Source of the DNA: an uncultured Methanobrevibacter sp.
GTDB taxonomy: Archaea > Methanobacteriota > Methanobacteria > Methanobacteriales > Methanobacteriaceae
Assembly: GCA_900314635.1 (NCBI GenBank)
Contig: OMVY01000003.1
Span: 1 to 64,000, forward strand
DNA: 64,000 nucleotides
Reading direction: 5' to 3'
The position numbers and the translations under genes were made by a program. Below are positions 54,373 to 62,455 of this stretch, piece by piece. Each line of letters begins with the position of its first letter. Positions within the stretch are counted from its first letter, which is position 1. Below the pieces are notes generated by a model that saw only the letters and a program-made list of their open reading frames with translations, made no database searches and was not told the DNA's origin.

Positions 54373-54391
54373 ATATTGTTAACTGGGTTAG

Positions 54392-55668
54392 GGGGATGGT
54401 TTTTTAACTTTTACTTTTGCAGGGAAAATGTGATGATGATGTTTTGAGTTTGTATGAATCAGAAGAATCGTACTTTGGATAATGGCAGTTTGTATTATGA
54501 TTATGGTTTTATGAAGGCTGCTTATGGCAGTTTTTTAGAGGGCTTGTTGGTGATTTATTGTAATGATTTGGTGGCTGATTGTTCTGCTCTGCGTTTTAAT
54601 GTGTCCTGGGAGCGTACTAATCCTATGGTTATGAGTGTTCGTGATGATAATGTCAGAACTATTTTGAGTGGTGAGAGCAGTTTTTATTTCGGCCGTACTG
54701 CCTATGGTGATTTGGATGCTGTTAGGGCTTTTTATTTTGCCTGTTCAGCCAGTTTCTCTTCCTTCGAGCAGTATGTCGGCACTGCCTTGTTTCCACGGAT
54801 TGGTGATAATTCCAGTGTAACTACTGGTTTGGGTTTTATATTGGATAATGGAGGCAGTATTGAGATCATTCAAGATGGAAACTTCACTCTTATTCGTGAA
54901 GCAGGCTCCAATGAGAGGGTTTTGGTTTTTGATTTCAATACGGGTCTCTTGCATGATCAGATGTTGGAGCTTTATGGTGCTTTCTGTTATTCCAACCAGC
55001 AGACTGACTGGGCTTATGATCTGGGCCGTGAGCTGCTAGATAATTTTGACTCTATTTGGGGTTATTTGTTTGGTGATGGTGATTTTCCAGATTTAAGTCT
55101 TTCTGCAGGCAATTTGATTAAATCCGCTAATCTCTTTGTTGGCCTAGGCGGCATGTTTGTTGTTGAGGGTGCTGAATTAACTGGTACTTTGACTGATTTG
55201 GGTGCTCTTGTTGGAAGTTTGGGTATGGGCAGTTTGGCTTCTGCTTGCTTGATTACACTTCCAATTATATTTTTTTATAGTATGGAGCCTGTTGGTGGAC
55301 CTGATGAAAATCAGAAAATAAGCGAATTTTATCAGTCTCATAATTATGATGATAATCCTGATATTATCCAAATAAAAAGTTCAAAAGAGTGGATTAAAGA
55401 GTTAAAGAATATACAAACAGGTGAGGATATTCCAAAAAATGGTGACATAAATTTATTGGATGGTACTGATGGCGATCCAGAAAATCTGTTTAAAGCATTA
55501 CTTATTGTTTCCTCATTCACAGGACTTTTAATTATTGAAGATGTTAATGTAAATAATGGTTATGCATATAATGATAATAATGGTGGTTTAAATAGCACAC
55601 CTGCTAATTTTACACTTGATGTTAATTATAATAAATCAGAAGGTAAAATGACATTAACAAAAGCATGA
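54392..55668 (+). pseudogene. Orphan C-terminal cassette of the giant protein, different end
   Basis: From 54392 the DNA resumes homology with the conserved C-terminal cassette of the giant protein (matching 52702 onward), beginning GATGGTTTTTTAACTTTTAC, with no signal peptide and with frameshifts and stops up to 54450. From ATG 54454 there is one open frame of 404 codons. Residues 1-190 closely follow the giant protein (NGSLYYD, FNVSWERT, FYFGRTAYGD, NQQTDWAYD). The rest is different: a hydrophobic glycine-rich segment (about 215-280) and a new tail of about 120 residues. No ribosome-binding signal precedes 54454, so it is probably not expressed as such. Confidence 0.7.
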
Positions 55669-55683
55669 TTTGATTTTAGAGGT

Positions 55684-56802
55684 TTGATAAAGGTGTTATT
55701 TAATTCATATGCAAAGAAAAGGCTCCATAAAAAAAGTCTGAAATCATATAATGAAGGAGTTGATTTATTAAGAAATAATGATTTTGAAAAAGCTTTGCCG
55801 ATTTTTAAAAAGTTATATGATGAAAATTTTGAAATTGAGGAAGTTTTGATTAAATTATGCTTTATTCATAAGGAATTATGCAATTATAATGACAGTTTAA
55901 AGTATATTGATGAATTCTTGGCTTTGAGTCCGAATTCAAGCAGGGGATTAAATTACAAATGTGAAATTCTAGCAAGAATGGGGTGTTATGAAAAATCATT
56001 AGAACTTTCAGACAGGATTCTTGAAATGAATGATGGGAATCTTAATAATGCCAAATTAATTAAAGTAAAATCCTTAATGGAATTAAAAAGATTTGATGAA
56101 GCTTTGAATTTGCTAGAAACTGTAAGATTTAATGAATATGATGAAGCTAATTATGATTTATTGCTTATTAAAGGAAATGATTATTTTTATTTGAATCAGT
56201 ATGAAAAGGCTATTGAATGTTATTTTGCGGCTTTGGATTTCGTTTGCGAGGATTATGGTTTATTTTATAATATTGGGAATGCATATGCTCAATTAAATGA
56301 TTATGAAAATTCAATGATATTTTTTGACAAGGCATTGGAATTAAATGAAGGCGATGAAAATTTATTGTATAATCGAAGTATAGTTCTTTATTATCTTGAA
56401 AGGTATGATGAGGCGTTAGTTTCTATAAACAAGGCTTTGGATATTTGCTGCAATGAAAGTTATCTGTATAATAAGGCAGGAATTTTATATATGATGGGTA
56501 GTTTTCAGGAATCTTTAGAGATATATGAAAGTCTTTTTGATGATTCATCCCAGGACATGGATTTGTTGGAAAAGATCTGCAGGATTTTATATGAATTAAA
56601 TAATTTTGAGGATGTTTTGAAGTATTGTGATATTGCTTTATCCATTGATGCCAAGAATGAGGATGTCCTGTTTTACAAGGTTAAGGCTTTTAAAGGCTTA
56701 AAGGATTATGGCCGCGCATTGGAATGCATTGATGAACTTATTGATATTAATCCTGGTAATGAGGAATATGATAATGAAAAAAGGGATTTGCTCAAGTATT
56801 AA
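55684..56802 (+). CDS. TPR-repeat protein
   Basis: A ~370-residue soluble protein consisting of about ten tetratricopeptide repeats; typical units read NYNDSLKYIDEFLALSPNSS, YFYLNQYEKAIECYFAALDF and YDEALVSINKALDICC. TPR arrays bind partner proteins. No signal peptide. The start is uncertain: TTG 55684 lies one base after AGAGG, while GTG 55693 lies ten bases after it. It follows the orphan cassette by 16 bases and precedes a second TPR gene, so the pair may belong to the adhesin locus functionally. Confidence 0.8.
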   Translation: MIKVLFNSYAKKRLHKKSLKSYNEGVDLLRNNDFEKALPIFKKLYDENFEIEEVLIKLCFIHKELCNYNDSLKYIDEFLALSPNSSRGLNYKCEILARMGCYEKSLELSDRILEMNDGNLNNAKLIKVKSLMELKRFDEALNLLETVRFNEYDEANYDLLLIKGNDYFYLNQYEKAIECYFAALDFVCEDYGLFYNIGNAYAQLNDYENSMIFFDKALELNEGDENLLYNRSIVLYYLERYDEALVSINKALDICCNESYLYNKAGILYMMGSFQESLEIYESLFDDSSQDMDLLEKICRILYELNNFEDVLKYCDIALSIDAKNEDVLFYKVKAFKGLKDYGRALECIDELIDINPGNEEYDNEKRDLLKY

Positions 56803-56848
56803 AATTCAATTAAAAAACCAATAAAACTGAGATTATTAAGGTGTTAAC

Positions 56849-57613
56849 ATGTTTATCTTAAAATATGTTTTTTTATTTTTAGGGGAATTATTTTATATTC
56901 TGGGTTTTTATAAGTTTTCTCTATATTTTTATAGCTTTGTTTATAGGGATAATCCTAAAGATCTGGAATGTTTGGAGATGATAATCTCTTGTAATGGTTA
57001 TCTTGGCAATTATGATTCAGTAATTGAATATTCTGATAAATATTTGAAAATAGATAAAAATAACTTTGATATTTATTATTTTAAAGCTCAAGCATTATTC
57101 ATATTTGAAAGATATGAAGAGTCTTTGAAGTATTATGATTTGGCTTTGGATATCGATTCAGATAATGTGCTGGGTTTGATGGGGAAGACAAATGTTTTAT
57201 TAAAATTAGATGAGGATGAATTGTTTATAGAGTATTGTGAAAAAATCTTAGATATGGACCCTGACAATTTTTATATTTTATATAATATGGGTTATTTCTA
57301 TTTTAAAAAGGATAAATTGGATTTGGCGCTGCAATTTGTAAATGAAGCTTTGAAAATTAAAAAAAGCAGTTTAGCTGCTTTGTTATTAAAATCGAGAATT
57401 TTAGCTGATTTGGATTTATTTGATGATTCATTGGTGGTGTTAAATAGTTTATTGAGAAAGGATCCTAATAATGTTGATGTGCTGTTTTTCAAGGCTCTGG
57501 TTTTAATGGATACTGGAGAAATTGATGAAGCAAAGAAATGTGCTAATCATATTTTGGAATTAGACAGCAATTTTAAGGATGTTCCGGAAATTAAGGATAT
57601 TTTGAATAGTTAG
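56849..57613 (+). CDS. TPR-repeat protein with N-terminal membrane segment
   Basis: A 254-residue protein. The first ~30 residues are strongly hydrophobic (ILKYVFLFLGELFYILGFYK), likely a membrane anchor. About six TPR units follow, for example YDSVIEYSDKYLKIDKNNFD and YEESLKYYDLALDIDSDN. Unlike its neighbour at 55684 it would be membrane-bound, with repeats on the cytoplasmic side if the anchor is not cleaved. GGTG stands five bases before the ATG. Confidence 0.82.
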   Translation: MFILKYVFLFLGELFYILGFYKFSLYFYSFVYRDNPKDLECLEMIISCNGYLGNYDSVIEYSDKYLKIDKNNFDIYYFKAQALFIFERYEESLKYYDLALDIDSDNVLGLMGKTNVLLKLDEDELFIEYCEKILDMDPDNFYILYNMGYFYFKKDKLDLALQFVNEALKIKKSSLAALLLKSRILADLDLFDDSLVVLNSLLRKDPNNVDVLFFKALVLMDTGEIDEAKKCANHILELDSNFKDVPEIKDILNS

Positions 57614-57637
57614 AATTTATTTTAAGAAGGTGTGAAT

Positions 57638-57724
57638 ATTACTAAACGTTTTATTGTGATGTGGTTTATTTTTTGTACATTACTGGGTTTGCTTTTAGCC
57701 GTATTGGATTTTTATTTAATATGA
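57638..57724 (+). CDS. 28-residue membrane peptide, possible ATT start
   Basis: ATT 57638 lies exactly five bases after GGTG and opens a 28-codon frame, (M)TKRFIVMWFIFCTLLGLLLAV and on to LDFYLI. It has two basic residues then one membrane segment. Its start layout equals that of other genes here apart from the codon ATT. It may be a genuine micropeptide or the relic of a signal peptide; it lies in the cassette-remnant zone. Confidence 0.4.
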   Translation: MTKRFIVMWFIFCTLLGLLLAVLDFYLI

Positions 57725-57736
57725 TAATAAGAATTT

Positions 57737-57865
57737 ATGGGAATGGAAATTTTATGTTTTGGAATACTGTTGATTATGGTTTGGATTGTATTGTTGATGG
57801 TATTTCTCCATATATATTCACTTAAAAAAATTATAAGCTTTCTCATTTTTGGAGATTTTATATGA
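57737..57865 (+). CDS. 42-residue membrane peptide overlapping the next gene
   Basis: ATG 57737 opens a 42-codon frame (MGMEILCFGILLIMVWIVLL... rich in Ile, Leu and Val, then SLKKI). Its TGA overlaps the ATG of the following gene (ATGA), a typical translational coupling. Against it: part of its DNA (57749-57790) is a nearly identical copy of 58415-58456, where another frame is read as tail remnant, and no clear ribosome-binding signal precedes it. It may therefore be a remnant in a chance frame. Confidence 0.3.
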   Translation: MGMEILCFGILLIMVWIVLLMVFLHIYSLKKIISFLIFGDFI

Positions 57866-58179
57866 TGTTTAATTTTCTTATTATTTCAACTGTTATAGAT
57901 AAAGAATATTTGAATAGGATTAAAAAGGGCCATGAAATAAAATTAGTGAAAAAATTTTTTATTTTTTATTTATTATTTTTCTTTGTTTCTTGTTTGTTGG
58001 TAATGTTTACTAAGTATAAACCATTTCTTTTCTTGATATTCTTTCCATATATGAGGGTTTTTAGTCCTCATTTTTATACTTTTAAAAAGGAAAGCGTGAT
58101 TTTGATAAAAAGTAGACATGTTCAATTATCTCTTTTATTTTCAATAATGTTTTTTTCTTTAGTAGTATTGTTTTATTAA
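57862..58179 (+). CDS. Small membrane protein, second immunity candidate
   Basis: A 105-residue membrane protein with three hydrophobic segments (about 28-46, 52-64 and 85-104) separated by basic stretches (IKKGHEIKLVKK, FKKESVILIKSR). GGAG lies eight bases before the ATG. It resembles the protein at 54028 in size and layout, though not obviously in sequence. It sits between fragments of the giant protein's C-terminal tail, as immunity genes do between orphan toxin modules. Function by inference only. Confidence 0.55.
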   Translation: MMFNFLIISTVIDKEYLNRIKKGHEIKLVKKFFIFYLLFFFVSCLLVMFTKYKPFLFLIFFPYMRVFSPHFYTFKKESVILIKSRHVQLSLLFSIMFFSLVVLFY

Positions 58180-58195
58180 TCTAGTGTTAAACTAA

Positions 58196-58655
58196 AATTG
58201 GCAGAGTTGTTGTTTTTAAAGGTTTGACTACTCTTTTTGAAAGATTATCGCTAGGGGTTAAAATAAAATTTTCTGTTCTTATTGGATAAGGGAGGTAGTG
58301 AGATTTTGTATAGTGCTAATGGAGGTGCTTTCAGGACTTATGTTAAGTATGGTACATTGGGAGCAGGTTTTAGAACTGCTTATGGAGGTACATTTTTAGA
58401 AGGATACCTTAATTTTATGTTTTGGAATACTGTTGCATATGGTTTGGATTGTTGTATAATGGTTTATCAAGAGCCAGTACCAAGTTTAGTATTTTGGAGT
58501 CTGCATTCAGAACATTATATGGAAATATATATGTTGATCAACTTAAATCATTAAGTAAAGGATATGTTGACAGTAAAATAGCTTGTATACTGTTTATGTT
58601 ATTTAATGAAGGTATGGTCACAAGCGCACAAGAAGTTTTGACATTAGATTTTTAG
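58196..58655 (+). pseudogene. Chimeric remnant of the giant protein's C-terminal tail
   Basis: Homology to the tail begins at 58196 (ATTGGCAGAGTTGTTG, compare 53674), passes a frame break near 58290 and continues as EILYSANGG and YGTLGAGFRTAYGG. At about 58456 the sequence switches at TTGTATAATGG to a near copy of 53785-53855, giving LLYNGLSRASTKFSILESAF in another frame, then a different ending to 58655. The piece is thus two tail variants joined at a shared short sequence. No ribosome-binding signal or signal peptide, so it is not an intact gene. Confidence 0.7.
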
Positions 58656-58866
58656 AAAATAATTAGTCTGCCATTTTATTTGTGAAGCAAGTTTTTAAAA
58701 AATTTTTTTCATTATTTTCAACATTTTGAGAAAAAACAGCTTATTTTAAAATCAGTAAAAAATAAATAAAAATAGAAAATAAGGGCAAAAGCCCTCTAAA
58801 ACTCTTTTTAAAACTTTTTAATTAAAACTTTTGGATAATCCCTAAAGTTTGTAATCAATTGCCAAA

Positions 58867-60450
58867 TCAGGCTTCCTGCCTTAATCTTTTTATAACAAAG
58901 TCCTTGTCCAGTGACATCAGGAATGAAGCAGCCCTAGGACCCTGTTTTTGACCAAGAATCATTTTGTAAATAGCTTGGAAAGCTTTCTGAGGTTTCAAGC
59001 CATGCTTCTCCAAGACTTCATACATAGCATCATGCAGTTCCTGTGCGCTTGCAAATTCACGCTCTTCCATCAAATCAGCAAGATCCTTTAAAAATACAAC
59101 CTGTTCATCAGGAAGAGGCAGTTTTGGAATGCTGTCATATTGAACTTGGAACTTGACGAATTTAGGAGCGTATTTTTCAAGCCAGACGATTACATTGTCC
59201 ACTCTTTCTCTGAACTGGCTCATTTCAAGTTCGCTTAAATCAGTAAATTCCTTATCAGCAAAGCTTTTGGACAGTTGGGAGTTTCTCTTGCAGATGTCAA
59301 AGATCTTCTCAAGGTCGTCTCCAGCTATTTGATAAGCATTCACGATAAATCTGAATGGAGGTCTGAATGGAAGGGGGTAATCCTCATGAATCTGCGCATT
59401 CTTGTAAATGCTCTTGAATTTTCTGCCTTCCTTCTCGGATGGAGCAGGCTCTTCGCCATAGAATACTTTTTCAACCCTGTCGAACTGGTCCATGAAGTCA
59501 AGCCAAGGCATTTTAGGTGAGAAGTCTTTTGATTTCATTGGCTTGCTTCTGAATAAATAATAATTAAGGCTTTCAGCAGGTCCGATTTCCAGCCATTCCT
59601 CAGGAGTGAAGAATACTCCGTGGGATTTACTCATTGCTTCACCTTCCAGTGTGATCCATTCATATGGAACTGGATAAGGTGCTGGATAATCAAAAATCTC
59701 TTCGGAGATGATGCTGCTTACATCGTAGGATCCTCCGCTTGCCGCATGGTCTTTTCCAAATGGCTCGCAGGTGGTTCCGAAGATTTTCCATCTTGCAGCC
59801 CATTCCACTCTCCAGGTGAGTTTTCCATTTCCGTCCTTGATGTCGGTTTCACCTTCGTGGCCGCATTCGCATCTGTATTTTACAATGTCTCCATCGAAAT
59901 CGTAGGCTTCAGTGGTGTTGACCCTTCCACATTCTTCACAAATAGGGTTGTAAGGGAGCCAGGATTCCTTGAGAGGTTCTCTTCTGTATTGGTCGAAGAT
60001 GGCTCTTATTTCATTGTGCTTTTCAAGGGAGATTCTGATGGATTCCAGATAATCTCCATTTTTATACATGTCGAAACCTGATTTAGGAATGATTTCTATT
60101 CCATAATCATCCAATACTTTGAATAATGGTTTTTCAAAGTGCTCTACAAAGTTTTTACAACATCCTTCAGGACATGGAATGGTGGAATATGGCATTCCAA
60201 GGTATTTTTCATAACTTTCAGGAAGTGGGTAAGGAACTTTTCTAAGCGGGTCGTGGTCATCTGCAATCCATATGGTTTCAGCATCATTGCCAAGTTCGCG
60301 CAAAGCTTTTCCAATAGCGTTTGCAATGAATACGTCACATGAATTTCCAATATGTATGGAACCTGATATAGATGTACCACTTGCTATGACATGTTTGTCA
60401 ACATCTCTTTCATTTAATTCATCAGCAACTCTTTCAATCCAATGTTTCAT
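58867..60450 (-). CDS. lysS: Lysyl-tRNA synthetase, class I
   Basis: A ~527-residue class I enzyme that charges tRNA-Lys, the form used by many archaea instead of the class II LysRS. The ATP-binding HIGH-type motif is GSIHIGNS (about 30-37) and the KMSKS-type motif is EAMSKSHG (about 268-275). A zinc-binding CEECGR...CECGH stretch lies between (about 175-205). The second of two adjacent ATGs (60450) is exactly five bases after GGTG and is preferred over 60453. It stands alone, facing the remnant region convergently. Confidence 0.95.
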   Translation of the reverse strand: MKHWIERVADELNERDVDKHVIASGTSISGSIHIGNSCDVFIANAIGKALRELGNDAETIWIADDHDPLRKVPYPLPESYEKYLGMPYSTIPCPEGCCKNFVEHFEKPLFKVLDDYGIEIIPKSGFDMYKNGDYLESIRISLEKHNEIRAIFDQYRREPLKESWLPYNPICEECGRVNTTEAYDFDGDIVKYRCECGHEGETDIKDGNGKLTWRVEWAARWKIFGTTCEPFGKDHAASGGSYDVSSIISEEIFDYPAPYPVPYEWITLEGEAMSKSHGVFFTPEEWLEIGPAESLNYYLFRSKPMKSKDFSPKMPWLDFMDQFDRVEKVFYGEEPAPSEKEGRKFKSIYKNAQIHEDYPLPFRPPFRFIVNAYQIAGDDLEKIFDICKRNSQLSKSFADKEFTDLSELEMSQFRERVDNVIVWLEKYAPKFVKFQVQYDSIPKLPLPDEQVVFLKDLADLMEEREFASAQELHDAMYEVLEKHGLKPQKAFQAIYKMILGQKQGPRAASFLMSLDKDFVIKRLRQEA

Positions 60451-60453
60451 CAT

Positions 60454-60923
60454 TTCACCATAATAATTATAATAGCTGCTTTCATTTTAATGGCTTTGAT
60501 TCTTGAGGCCATGAAAGCATTGTAATGCCGATTTGATATTCGGCTGTAAATTTAATAAAATAAGTGATTGTCATTATATTTTATTATATTATATATTTTT
60601 ATTATCATTGTATAAAAAACTAATCTAAAAACCATGATTTTTGTATGCTTGCATAATTTGAAAATAGAATTTTTTATTAAAACGTGCTGATTTAAAATGC
60701 GTAATATATAGTGAAGGAAAAAATAGCGAAGGTTGATGATAAAAAAATTATAAAATATTGTGAATTGGTTAAATTTAGTGAAAGGTTAGATTTTGTATAA
60801 AATAGCTTAAAGAAGTGAAAATAGTAAATTAAATGGTGGTGTGGATGTGTAAAAAATGTTAAAATTAATGAAAATAATAAAATAAGAAAAGAAATGATTA
60901 AAATTAAGTGAAAAGTTTTTCAC
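60454..60923. other. 470-base gap upstream of lysS
   Basis: AT-rich sequence without a gene. The promoter of lysS must lie at its left end (TATATTATATAATAAAA-like sequence on the minus strand near 60575-60600), and T/A-rich pieces near 60905 lie downstream of the PfkB gene. No repeat or palindrome stands out. Confidence 0.4.
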
Positions 60924-61844
60924 TTATTTTTCATAAAATTCAACCATTCTGTCATATGCCTCGTCATAAGTTGGCATATTGGTTTGGCATCCCTGTTTTT
61001 CAACTACGAATGAGCTGACAGAAGATGCGAATCTTGCGGCTTCCTCAAGAGTGGCTCCTTTGATCAGCTGGGATACGAATCCTGCCTTGTATGAGTCTCC
61101 TGCTCCTGTAGGGTCTACTGCAGGTCTGTAAATGGCATCTACAAATATTGTCTCCTCATCAAGGCTGTATATGTAACTTCCTTCCTTTCCGCAGGTTTTT
61201 AAAACAATTTCAGGTCCGAGAGCCATTAAACCTTCAATATCCACTTTCAAGGAGTCCAGGATTCTTTTAATCTCGTGGTGGTTTCCAAACAGGATATTGC
61301 AGTTTTTAATTACTTCCACAAGCTTTTTAGGACTGTACATCCCAAGGTCCTGTCCAGGGTCGAATGAAACGAGTCTTTCCTCTTCCTTGGCCACAATAGC
61401 CGCCTTGCAGTTGTAATGAGGATCGCCTGTTGCAAGGTGAACTGCTTTTGCATCCTTTATGGTGTCTCTTGGCACTTCGCTGTCATGAAATGCCTTTCCA
61501 GCCCCCCAGTGGAAGTAACTTATCTGGTCCCCGTGTTTGTTTGTCATGACAAAAGCTGTTGGAGTATTTGATTCCATGTCATAAATCATTGAATCAATGT
61601 TCACTCCCGCTTCAATCATTGCCTTTTGATAACGTGAGTCGATGAAATCCTCGCCAACTGCGGATACAAGTGATGTTTTAGCTCCAAGTGTGGCGCCGAT
61701 CATTGCCACATTGGCTGCAGCTCCTCCATTCAAATTTTTCATGGTCAAAATCGGAGCCGCCTGGTTAGCCGGTGGAAATTCATCAACTGTCATAATATAG
61801 TCGAATGCAGTATGTCCAACTGCCAATAAATCTCTACTACTCAA
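60924..61844 (-). CDS. PfkB-family carbohydrate/nucleoside kinase
   Basis: A 306-residue ribokinase-fold kinase. LNGGAAANVAMIGATLG is the N-terminal PfkB signature (glycine pair for substrate), and DPTGAGDSYKAGF is the C-terminal signature with the catalytic aspartate and anion hole. HWGAGKAF and the length are similar to methanogen PfkB proteins acting on nucleosides, such as the Methanocaldococcus enzyme MJ0406, but the sugar or nucleoside is not certain. The start codon is TTG with GGTG seven bases before it. It is monocistronic. Confidence 0.85.
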   Translation of the reverse strand: MSSRDLLAVGHTAFDYIMTVDEFPPANQAAPILTMKNLNGGAAANVAMIGATLGAKTSLVSAVGEDFIDSRYQKAMIEAGVNIDSMIYDMESNTPTAFVMTNKHGDQISYFHWGAGKAFHDSEVPRDTIKDAKAVHLATGDPHYNCKAAIVAKEEERLVSFDPGQDLGMYSPKKLVEVIKNCNILFGNHHEIKRILDSLKVDIEGLMALGPEIVLKTCGKEGSYIYSLDEETIFVDAIYRPAVDPTGAGDSYKAGFVSQLIKGATLEEAARFASSVSSFVVEKQGCQTNMPTYDEAYDRMVEFYEK

Positions 61845-62324
61845 TGAAATACACCCTTTTTAGTTTTTAACTGTTAAATAAAGCTATCGCTAGAATAGCT
61901 GTGAAAATATTAGATTATAAAGAATAATTTGGTTTAAAAAGTTTAATTGTTAGTTGATACTATTCTTTTTAGCTTTTAGGTCTAAATTAGTCATTTAAAT
62001 CTAAATTAATCTCTTTTAAATCAAAATCAATTGCAGTTTTTTGCAATTAATTTTTCTAAAATTAGATATGATTATTTTAGTACAACTATGTATTTAATAA
62101 TTTTGTTAATTCCAATATAGCAAAACATGTTTTGAAATTTTTACATTTTTTTATAGTAAAAATCATGAAATTCTACATTTTTTTTAAAATAATGTGGTGA
62201 GATAATCATGACCTAATTTTAGAATCTGTGTTATAATATTAGGTTTATATAATTATCTAGATTTTGCTAGCATTTGAAAAGTAATATTTTTAAAAAATAA
62301 AAAAGTTAAATGGGTAAGAATAGT
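61845..62324. other. Gap between the LysR-like gene's 3' side and PfkB gene
   Basis: About 480 bases, AT-rich, without a gene. The leader and promoter of the PfkB gene would be at its left end. T-runs on the minus strand at 62140-62185 are opposite in sense. Nothing else is visible before the tandem repeats that start at 62325. Confidence 0.4.
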
Positions 62325-62455
62325 TTATCGAAGCTTACGAGGTCTTTTTGGGACAAGTCCTGTTCTTTTATCGAAGCTTATGAGATCTTATTGGAATAAC
62401 TCCCTGTTTTTTTATCGGAGTTTCCATGGTCTTATTGGAACAAATCCTTGCTCTC
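62325..62455 (-). repeat. Three tandem copies of the LysR-like gene's 3' end, each with stop codon
   Basis: On the minus strand the gene ends VPIRPWKLR-stop. Two further copies follow, with ends at 62368 and 62325 (43-44-bp period), that can be read as IPIRSHKLR-stop and VPKRPRKLR-stop. They are in different frames relative to the gene, so they are non-coding duplications, already diverged by several substitutions. Confidence 0.85.

Noticed and set aside
57737-57865. 42-codon membrane frame with ATGA overlap considered as a firm gene
   Set aside because: The DNA is partly a copy of tail-remnant sequence read in another frame, so it is kept only with low confidence.
58282-58554. 90-codon open frame considered as an intact gene
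   Set aside because: It lacks an ATG with signal, begins in the middle of homology to the giant protein's tail and reads through the chimeric junction out of frame. It is treated as a remnant.
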